From Fusobacteriaceae bacterium (GTDB lineage Bacteria; Fusobacteriota; Fusobacteriia; Fusobacteriales; Fusobacteriaceae): a stretch of 5,869 nt of DNA. Each line of letters opens with the position of its first letter. Positions within the stretch are counted from its first letter, which is position 1. A model generated the notes under the pieces. That model ran no database searches, had not been told where the DNA came from, and worked only from the letters and a program-made list of their open reading frames with translations. Below are positions 1-5,149 of the stretch, one piece after another. The stretch covers positions 1-5,869 of the forward strand of contig DAOUPY010000113.1 of NCBI GenBank assembly GCA_030625925.1, given 5' to 3'. Position numbers and translations under genes: made by a program.

Positions 1-2
1 CT

Positions 3-440
3 TTAGACAGTGATATTGAGGTAGAAGTAGTTCCAGGAATTACAGCTTCTAATGCTGGAGCAAGTGTTGTAGGAGCTCCTATCATGCATGATCATGCAAC
101 GATTAGTTTGAGTGATCTATTAACTGATTGGGAGCTAATAACAAAGAGGATAGATTTAGCATCTCAAGGTGATTTTGTAATTTCATACTATAATCCTAAG
201 AGTTTTTCTAGAACTACTCAAATTGTAGAAGCAAGAGAGATCATGTTAAGACATAAAAGCAAAGATACTCCTGTAGCAATCGTGAGAAATGCAAAGAGAG
301 ACGGGGAAGAATATGTGATAAATACATTGGAGGATATGTTGGATCATGAAATAAACATGTTTAATGTAGTAATCGTAGGAAACTCTAAAACTTATGTAAA
401 AAATGGAAAAATGATAACACCCAGAGGATATAAACTTTGA
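3..440 (+). CDS. cobJ: Precorrin-3B C17-methyltransferase (CobJ/CbiH), 5'-truncated by window edge
   Basis: This is the C-terminal 145 residues of the SAM-dependent enzyme that methylates C17 and drives ring contraction of precorrin-3B or its cobalt form in cobalamin synthesis. The reading frame is open from base 3, upstream of the first in-window ATG (84), and the residues before that ATG are conserved family sequence: VVPGITASNAG at visible residues 9-19, then GAPIMHDHATISLSDLL. The gene therefore continues beyond the left edge and 84 is not its start. Further family landmarks are a YYNPKS segment, TPVAIVRNAKRDGEE, VVIVGNSKTYV and the terminal MITPRGY. Full-length members are about 240-250 residues, so roughly 100 N-terminal residues, including the glycine-rich SAM-site start, are missing from view. 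The TGA stop lies inside the TTG start of the next gene, a 4-base overlap suggesting translational coupling. CobJ versus CbiH (aerobic or anaerobic route) cannot be decided from this part. Confidence 0.93.
   Translation, partial: LDSDIEVEVVPGITASNAGASVVGAPIMHDHATISLSDLLTDWELITKRIDLASQGDFVISYYNPKSFSRTTQIVEAREIMLRHKSKDTPVAIVRNAKRDGEEYVINTLEDMLDHEINMFNVVIVGNSKTYVKNGKMITPRGYKL
424..428 (+). promoter_or_regulatory. Ribosome binding site that fixes the TTG start of cobK
   Basis: A purine-rich GAGGA core lies 8 bases before the TTG at 437, inside the last codons of cobJ. An in-frame TAA stop at 431-433 closes the cobK frame directly upstream, and the next in-frame Met is residue 62, beyond the nucleotide-binding motif. 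The TTG is therefore the only reasonable initiation codon. Confidence 0.7.
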
Positions 441-1174
441 TCTTACTTGCTGGAGGAACTAAAGACTCTAGGATAATAGCTGAAAAGCTTTTGAAAGATA
501 AACATGAGATCATAGTGACTACAGCTACAGAATATGGAGGTCAATTGATCTCCCATCTGGACCTGGAAGTCAGGGTGGCAAAGCTTAATTTAGAAGGACT
601 AGAAAAGCTAGCCAATGAGATGAGTGTAAGCCAGATAGTAGATGCGACCCACCCCTATGCAACAGAGATATCAAATAACTTACTTAAATTATCAACAATT
701 CTAGGGGTGCCCTATTATAGATATGAAAGAAGTATGCTAGAATATAAAAAAGAAAATAGTTTTTATGATTTAGGGGAGTTAATTAATTTTCTAGAAGGGG
801 TAAGGGGAAATATATTACTTACTTTAGGGAGCAATAACATCCATAGGTTTAAAGACTTAAAAAATAAAAAATCCATCTACATCAGGGTACTGCCTACTGA
901 ATATGCCATAAAAAAATGTGAGGATGCAGGGTTTAGACCATCTCAAATAATAGGCCTTCAAGGACCCTTTAATACAACCTTCAATGAGGCTATCTATGGG
1001 AATTATGATATAAAATACATCGTAACCAAGGAAAGCGGAGCTACAGGCGGGGAATTAGAGAAAGTGGAAGCGGCTAAAAATTTAGGAGTAAGCGTTGTGG
1101 TCTTAAAAAGACCGGTAGTTCAGTACAGAAACCTTTATAAAGAGATAGATGATCTGATAGGAGCAATTAAATGA
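437..1174 (+). CDS. cobK: Precorrin-6A / cobalt-precorrin-6A reductase (CobK/CbiJ)
   Basis: Cytosolic NAD(P)H-dependent reductase that reduces a double bond of the contracted corrin ring at the precorrin-6A stage, giving the dihydro form. The 245-residue length is normal for the family. Visible landmarks are the N-terminal dinucleotide-binding strand-loop LLAGGTKDS (residues 3-11), DATHPYA (69-75), YRYER, TLGSNNIHRF, RVLP, IGLQGPF, and the C-terminal TKESGATGGELEKVEAAK block with a closing VVVLKRP. Initiation is at TTG, which shares four bases (TTGA) with the cobJ stop. The GGTKDS motif starts at residue 6, as expected for an intact N terminus, and an in-frame stop sits just upstream. The gene ends in an ATGA overlap with cbiB. 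CobK and CbiJ are the aerobic and anaerobic names for one family. The neighbouring CbiB does not discriminate, so the cobalt state of the substrate is inferred from the likely anaerobic host only. Confidence 0.95.
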   Translation: MILLAGGTKDSRIIAEKLLKDKHEIIVTTATEYGGQLISHLDLEVRVAKLNLEGLEKLANEMSVSQIVDATHPYATEISNNLLKLSTILGVPYYRYERSMLEYKKENSFYDLGELINFLEGVRGNILLTLGSNNIHRFKDLKNKKSIYIRVLPTEYAIKKCEDAGFRPSQIIGLQGPFNTTFNEAIYGNYDIKYIVTKESGATGGELEKVEAAKNLGVSVVVLKRPVVQYRNLYKEIDDLIGAIK

Positions 1175-2109
1175 GAGTTGAAAATATAATATTGACTGGA
1201 TTTATTTTAGATTTGGTATTTGGAGATCCCAGGAGTTTATTGCATCCCGTGGTAGTAATAGGAAAAATCATTACTTTTTTAGAAAAAATATTATATAAGT
1301 ATAAAAAAATAGGCGGAATAATACTAAATTTAATAGTCGTAGGACTGACTGTAGCTGTAACATATCTAGTTTCAGGTTATTTAGAGATAATTGAGATCTA
1401 CCTAATATATACTATATTTGCCACAAGATCTTTGGCTCTTGAGGGAGTAAAGGTATTTAATATACTGAAGAAAAAAGACATGCAGCTGGCAAGAAAGGAA
1501 CTCTCCTACTTAGTCAGTCGTGATACAGGTTATATGCAGGAAAAAGATATAGTCAGAAGTATCATGGAAACTATCTCTGAAAATACAGTGGATGGGATAA
1601 TATCACCGCTATTTTTTATGACAGCAGGATACTTGATTGCACCAGATACTCCATTAGGAGTGGCTCTAGCAATGGGATACAAGGCCATAAATACACTGGA
1701 TTCCATGGTGGGCTATAAAAATGAAAAATATAAAGATTTTGGATGGTTTTCAGCTCGTGTAGATGACGTGGCTAATGTTATTCCTGCCAGATTAACAGGG
1801 GGACTACTTATTCCTGTATCAGCACTCTTCCTCGGATATGATTTTAAAAATTCATGGAAGGTATTTTTCAGAGATAGATATAACCATGCCAGTCCAAATT
1901 CAGCACAATCTGAATCAGCTGTAGCAGGAGCATTAGGAGTTCAATTTGGAGGAGCTACCAGTTATTTTGGCAAATTAAAAGAAAAACCTACAATTGGGGA
2001 TAAGAAAAAAGAATTTGAATTGAAGGATATAAAAAGAAATATTAAACTCATGTATGGATCATCTATACTAGGTATGGGAATAGCATATGCTGTGCTTAGA
2101 CTAATATAG
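1171..2109 (+). CDS. cbiB: Adenosylcobinamide-phosphate synthase, membrane protein (CbiB/CobD family)
   Basis: Integral membrane enzyme that attaches (R)-1-amino-2-propanol phosphate (or aminopropanol) to adenosylcobyric acid, giving adenosylcobinamide phosphate. The 312-residue length is typical. Motifs in order: LDLVFGDPRSLLHP (residues 13-26), ARKELSYLVSRDT (107-119), ETISENTVDGIISP (133-146), the KAINTLDSMVGYKN block (171-184), FGWFSARVDDVANVIPARLT (190-209) and DRYNHASPNSAQSESAVAGA near residue 235. Hydrophobic stretches suited to membrane segments lie at about 48-71, 73-90, 143-168, 208-223 and 294-311. ATG at 1171 overlaps the cobK stop as ATGA, with AGGAG at 1159-1163 as binding site. 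Its substrate arm is made by the product of the next gene, cobD. The symbol cobD is used for this gene in some genomes, where cobC then names the decarboxylase; here cbiB is used to avoid confusion. Confidence 0.96.
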   Translation: MRVENIILTGFILDLVFGDPRSLLHPVVVIGKIITFLEKILYKYKKIGGIILNLIVVGLTVAVTYLVSGYLEIIEIYLIYTIFATRSLALEGVKVFNILKKKDMQLARKELSYLVSRDTGYMQEKDIVRSIMETISENTVDGIISPLFFMTAGYLIAPDTPLGVALAMGYKAINTLDSMVGYKNEKYKDFGWFSARVDDVANVIPARLTGGLLIPVSALFLGYDFKNSWKVFFRDRYNHASPNSAQSESAVAGALGVQFGGATSYFGKLKEKPTIGDKKKEFELKDIKRNIKLMYGSSILGMGIAYAVLRLI

Positions 2110-2161
2110 TTTGAATTAAAAAATAAAGATTATTTTGATATAGATATAAAGATGAGAATGG

Positions 2162-2180
2162 AAGTATAGCGGCTATAATT
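2162..2180. repeat. Small dyad in the cbiB-cobD gap
   Basis: The sequence reads TATAGC-G-GCTATA (2165-2177), a perfect 6-base inverted repeat around a single G at 2171. It extends outward by two further complementary pairs (AA/TT) after one mismatch, giving a 19-base imperfect palindrome. As RNA it could form only a weak, AU-rich 5-bp stem with a CGG loop and no following U-run, so a terminator is unlikely. A protein-binding operator is possible because it overlaps a TATAAT hexamer. In AT-rich DNA such a dyad can also arise by chance. Confidence 0.35.
2174..2179 (+). promoter_or_regulatory. Possible -10 box of an internal promoter before cobD
   Basis: An exact TATAAT lies 36 bases before the cobD start, in the only sizeable intergenic gap (2110-2215). 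No convincing -35 hexamer is seen: the 17-base-spaced position reads GATGAG, the nearest TTGATA (2135-2140) is about twice the normal distance away, and there is no TGn extension. The rest of the gap shows only AT-rich sequence, two trivial ATG-initiated frames of four or five codons (2152 and 2182), and the cobD ribosome binding site. No B12-box-like riboswitch core was seen. Confidence 0.3.
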
Positions 2181-2200
2181 TATGGTAAAAGATTAGAGGA

Positions 2201-2207
2201 AGGGAGA
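2201..2207 (+). promoter_or_regulatory. Ribosome binding site of cobD
   Basis: AGGGAGA lies 8 bases before the ATG at 2216, preceded by a second purine-rich AGAGGA at 2195-2200. The spacing suits strong initiation independent of cbiB, which ends 106 bases upstream. Confidence 0.65.
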
Positions 2208-2215
2208 AGATAACT

Positions 2216-3280
2216 ATGGAGCTACATGGGGGAAATATATACAAATTAAAAAGGGAAAAAGGGATAGAGGTACTGGACTACAGTGCTAATATCAACCCTA
2301 TGGGTCTATCTGACAGGCTGAAGGAGGCGGTAATTGAAAACTTATCCATCCTTGAAAAGTATCCTGATCCAGATTATTTAGAGATGAAAGAGGTAATAGC
2401 GAAACATAATAAAGTAGAGGTCGAAAATATAGTCGTAGGAAACGGTGCTACTGAGATTATGTTTTTATATGCCAAAAACCTGAAACCTAAAAAAGTTCTT
2501 ATTGTCTCTCCTACCTTTGCAGAATATGAAAGAGCATTAAAGACTGTAAATTGTGAAATTGATTATTTTCAGTTGAAAGAAGATGAAGATTTTATATTAA
2601 ATCTACCTAGATTACAGGAAACCTTAGATAGGACCTATGATCTTCTGGTAGTATGCAATCCCAACAATCCTACAGGTAAATTTATAGATAAGCTTATCTT
2701 AAATGATCTGGCTGTATATTGTAAAAATAAAGGGGTAAGCATACTTTTAGATGAAGCTTTTATAGAATTTGTAGATGGCAGCATGGAAAGATCCCTGGTG
2801 GAGTACAGACATGAAAATGTATTTATTGTGAGAGCTCTTACTAAATTTTTTGCCATACCGGGATTACGTTTAGGATATGGGATAACCTTTGATGAAAAAT
2901 TAAAGGGAAAGATAGAGGGGAATAGAGAACCCTGGAGTGTCAATGCAATAGCTGAACTGGCTACCAAAGTTTTACTAGAAGACAGTGAGTATATAAAAAA
3001 GTCAGAGGACTGGATCAGAGAAGAAAAAAGATTCATGTATGAGGGATTAGAACAAATAAAGGGAATAAAGCCCTATGTTACAGAAACGAATTTTATTTTG
3101 GTAAAATTGATAAATGACATGAAGGTAGAAGAATTTAGAGGAAAGATGATTTCATTGGGAGTCTTGGTTAGAGATGCCAGCAACTTTAATTATTTGGATA
3201 ACAGATATTTTAGACTGGCAATAAAAGATAGAGAAAACAACAAAAAGGTTTTGAGGTGTGTAGAGGATGCAATTAGATAA
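2216..3280 (+). CDS. cobD: L-threonine-O-3-phosphate decarboxylase (CobD/CobC family), PLP enzyme
   Basis: Fold-type I PLP enzyme that decarboxylates L-threonine phosphate to (R)-1-amino-2-propanol phosphate, the arm that CbiB attaches to adenosylcobyric acid. The 354 residues are close to the usual length of about 360. The N-terminal HGGN (4-7) and DYSANINPMG (21-30) are marks of this family rather than of histidinol-phosphate aminotransferase. Other landmarks are YPDPDY (49-54), GNGATE (75-80) for phosphate binding, CNPNNPTG (147-154), LLDEAFIEF (177-185) with the cofactor-contacting Asp179, and TKFFAIPGLRLGY, in which Lys210 should form the Schiff base with PLP. EPWSVNAIAE (238-247) and the late FRLAIKDREN, with Arg333 as likely carboxylate-binding arginine, also fit. 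The ATG has a strong Shine-Dalgarno sequence. The 3' end overlaps hemA by 14 bases. A HisC role cannot be formally excluded, but the HGGN/PWSVN motifs and neighbouring cbiB make the cobalamin role much more likely. Confidence 0.92.
   Translation: MELHGGNIYKLKREKGIEVLDYSANINPMGLSDRLKEAVIENLSILEKYPDPDYLEMKEVIAKHNKVEVENIVVGNGATEIMFLYAKNLKPKKVLIVSPTFAEYERALKTVNCEIDYFQLKEDEDFILNLPRLQETLDRTYDLLVVCNPNNPTGKFIDKLILNDLAVYCKNKGVSILLDEAFIEFVDGSMERSLVEYRHENVFIVRALTKFFAIPGLRLGYGITFDEKLKGKIEGNREPWSVNAIAELATKVLLEDSEYIKKSEDWIREEKRFMYEGLEQIKGIKPYVTETNFILVKLINDMKVEEFRGKMISLGVLVRDASNFNYLDNRYFRLAIKDRENNKKVLRCVEDAIR
3253..3258 (+). promoter_or_regulatory. Ribosome binding site of hemA inside cobD
   Basis: GAGGTG lies 8 bases before the ATG at 3267, within the last codons of cobD. 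A second AGAGG (3262-3266) abuts the start codon and is too close to serve. The site supports this start and coupled translation across the 14-base overlap. Confidence 0.55.
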
Positions 3281-4265
3281 ATTTTATATATTAGGAGTTA
3301 CCCATAAGGATCTGAACTTGAGAGAGAGAGAAGCATTTATAAAGGATGGCCCTAAAAAAATAATGGATAGACTCTTAAAAGATGGAGTTGTCAAAGGTTA
3401 TGTTTTACTTGAGACCTGTCTCAGGGTTGAGATCTATATGGAATCTGAAAATATAGAATTAGTGAAAGAAAAATTTGATATAGGTCCCTTATTCGTTAAA
3501 AAAAGTGGGATTGAAGCTGTAAAATATTTATTTGATGTGGTCTGTGGATTTAACTCCATCATAAAGGGGGAAGATTCTATCCTATCCCAGGTGAGGAATA
3601 GTTTTTTACACGGACTAGAGGATAAACACACGACTAAAACCTTAAATGTTATTTTTAATAAAGCTATTGAGGTGGGTAAAAAATTCCGTCATAGGAGTCA
3701 GGTCTCAAAAAATGCAATGTCTTTGGAGGCAGTAGCATTGAAATTTATAAAGGGACACTTTGATAACTTAGAAGATAAAAGGATATGTATAGTAGGAACG
3801 GGAGAAATGGCTATAGCAGTCCTCAATATATTTACTAGAAATAACATAAATAATATTGTCATGACAAATAGAAGTCGTATAAGAGTGTTGGAGTTAAAGG
3901 AAAAGTATGATATCGATATAGTCGATTTTGAGGATAGATATTCTGAGGTAGAAAAATCAGATATAATTATCAGTGCAACCTCTGCACCCCATGCAGTGTT
4001 GGTGGAAAAAGAGATAAGGAACCTAGACCTAAAAAAAGAAAAAATATTTTTGGATCTGGCAGTTCCAAGGGATATAGACCCGTGTATTGAGACTTATCCC
4101 AATATAAATCTATATAATTTAGACCACCTATGGGATGTAGTCAGGGGCAATGAAGAAAAACGAGAGAGACTTTTGAAGGAATATAAGTATATATTAGAGG
4201 ATCAAATAAGAAATTTATTAAAATACTGTGAATATAAAGGGGATTTAAAATGCAAAGAAAGATAA
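3267..4265 (+). CDS. hemA: Glutamyl-tRNA reductase (HemA), short C-terminal form
   Basis: NADPH-dependent enzyme reducing glutamyl-tRNA to glutamate-1-semialdehyde, the first committed step of C5-route tetrapyrrole synthesis. The N-terminal catalytic domain has GVTHKDLNLRE (10-20), the ETCLRVEIY box (49-57) with nucleophile Cys51, and GFNSIIKGEDSILSQV (94-109). A linker SQVSKNAMSLEAVAL (144-158) leads to the Rossmann domain with IVGTGEM (175-181), MTNRS (199-203), SATSAPHAVL (236-245) and LAVPRDIDP (264-272). The spinal helix starts near residue 286 and the protein ends at 332. Usual members are about 400-430 residues, so most of the C-terminal dimerisation region is absent. There is no room for it downstream, because hemC begins 16 bases before the hemA stop. 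Two positions differ from the common pattern: ETCLR instead of STCNR, and Tyr87 where HLF with an active-site-region His is usual. All other core motifs are intact, so I consider it a functional lineage variant rather than a pseudogene. Confidence 0.92.
   Translation: MQLDKFYILGVTHKDLNLREREAFIKDGPKKIMDRLLKDGVVKGYVLLETCLRVEIYMESENIELVKEKFDIGPLFVKKSGIEAVKYLFDVVCGFNSIIKGEDSILSQVRNSFLHGLEDKHTTKTLNVIFNKAIEVGKKFRHRSQVSKNAMSLEAVALKFIKGHFDNLEDKRICIVGTGEMAIAVLNIFTRNNINNIVMTNRSRIRVLELKEKYDIDIVDFEDRYSEVEKSDIIISATSAPHAVLVEKEIRNLDLKKEKIFLDLAVPRDIDPCIETYPNINLYNLDHLWDVVRGNEEKRERLLKEYKYILEDQIRNLLKYCEYKGDLKCKER
4237..4243 (+). promoter_or_regulatory. Ribosome binding site of hemC inside hemA
   Basis: AAGGGGA lies 6 bases before the ATG at 4250, within the final codons of hemA. 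It supports that start and the 16-base overlap between the two genes. Confidence 0.55.
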
Positions 4266-5149
4266 TTATTGGAACTAGAGCAAGTATTTTAGCAGTGGCC
4301 CAGGCAGAACTGACTAAAAAAATGTTGTTAGATAGCTGTGATAATTTAGAAGTGGAAATAAAAAAAATTATTACCAGTGGAGACAAAGATCAGAGAACCA
4401 ATTGGAATAAAGATAATAAATCCCTTAAGGATATGTTTGTAAAAGAAATTGAAAGAGCACTTTTAGATGGTGATATCCATCTGGCTGTGCATTCTATGAA
4501 GGATATGCCTGCAGAATCTCCTAAGGGCCTTACAGTAGGAGCAGTTCCGATGAGGGAAGATAACAGGGATATTATAATTACTAATTCAGGAGTCACTTTA
4601 GATGACCTTCCACCAGGTGCAGTAATAGGTACCAGTAGTTTGAGGAGGGTGGAGAGTATCAAAAGTTTGAGACCCGATCTGGTGATAGAGCCCATCCGTG
4701 GAAATATCCATACTAGGATAGAAAAATTAAAAAATGAAAATTTTGACGGGATCATACTTGCCTATGCAGGCTTAAAAAGAGTTGGATTAAAAGACCTGGC
4801 TACTGAAATATTTGAGACAGAAAGAATAATGCCGGCACCAGCTCAAGGAGCACTATGTATCCAATGCAGGGAAGGCGATAACTTTACACTGGAACTCTTA
4901 GATAAGATAAATCATAAAGAAACCGGTCTTATTATCGATGCTGAGAGGGAATTTTCCAAGATATTTGGAGGAGGATGTACTACTCCTATGGGATGCCATG
5001 CAGCTATAGATGGGGATAGTATTAGGATACAGGGGATGTATTCCCATGGAGATAAGATCTACAAGGATGAGATAGGTGGAGATAAAAAAAATGGAAAAAA
5101 TTTGGCTGTAAAATTAGCTGAGATGATTAGGGGGCAGATAGATGGGTAA
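4250..5149 (+). CDS. hemC: Hydroxymethylbilane synthase (porphobilinogen deaminase, HemC)
   Basis: Cytosolic enzyme that joins four porphobilinogen units into hydroxymethylbilane on a covalently bound dipyrromethane cofactor. The 299-residue length is near the usual 305-315. Domain 1 shows IIIGTRASILAVAQAE (5-20) with Arg10, and HSMKDMPAE (81-89) containing the catalytic Asp85. Domain 2 shows GTSSLRR (127-133), whose paired Arg132/Arg133 bind the cofactor, and PIRGNIHTRIEKL (148-160). APAQGALCIQCR (196-207) precedes domain 3, where FGGGCTTPMGCHA (239-251) contains Cys243, the expected cofactor attachment residue. The flexible lid loop between GDK (44-46) and FVKE (63-66) lacks the common glycine-rich GGKG pattern and is about two residues longer than in the E. 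coli-type protein. The start has AAGGGGA upstream and overlaps hemA by 16 bases. The 3' end overlaps cobA by 8 bases, consistent with a coupled operon. Confidence 0.96.
   Translation: MQRKIIIGTRASILAVAQAELTKKMLLDSCDNLEVEIKKIITSGDKDQRTNWNKDNKSLKDMFVKEIERALLDGDIHLAVHSMKDMPAESPKGLTVGAVPMREDNRDIIITNSGVTLDDLPPGAVIGTSSLRRVESIKSLRPDLVIEPIRGNIHTRIEKLKNENFDGIILAYAGLKRVGLKDLATEIFETERIMPAPAQGALCIQCREGDNFTLELLDKINHKETGLIIDAEREFSKIFGGGCTTPMGCHAAIDGDSIRIQGMYSHGDKIYKDEIGGDKKNGKNLAVKLAEMIRGQIDG

Noticed and set aside
84..440. A 118-residue protein starting at the ATG at 84
   Set aside because: The frame is open upstream to base 3 and encodes conserved CobJ sequence (VVPGITASN), so this ATG is internal to a truncated gene.
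2014..2117. Shared TTTGAATT stretch at 2014 and 2110, hinting at a duplicated cbiB 3' end
   Set aside because: Only about eight bases match cleanly before the sequences diverge, which is expected by chance in AT-rich DNA.
2110..2215. Cobalamin riboswitch or intrinsic terminator between cbiB and cobD
   Set aside because: The gap is too short for a full cobalamin riboswitch, no B12-box-like core is seen, and no G+C-rich hairpin with a U-run is present.
2635..3036. A 133-codon open frame on the minus strand
   Set aside because: It lies wholly within cobD, whose motifs are clear in the + frame. The translation has no recognisable motif and is a shadow of that gene.
2216..3280. Histidinol-phosphate aminotransferase (HisC) identity for the PLP enzyme
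   Set aside because: The N-terminal HGGN, the PWSVN motif and adjacency to cbiB point to threonine-phosphate decarboxylase. No his gene is nearby.
3434..3631. A 65-codon open frame on the minus strand
   Set aside because: It is antisense to the HemA catalytic domain, with low-complexity hydrophobic/serine content and no family motif.
4141..4755. Two minus-strand open frames opposite the end of hemA and the first half of hemC
   Set aside because: Both are antisense to strongly supported genes, and their serine/isoleucine/leucine-rich translations are typical of reversed AT-rich coding DNA.
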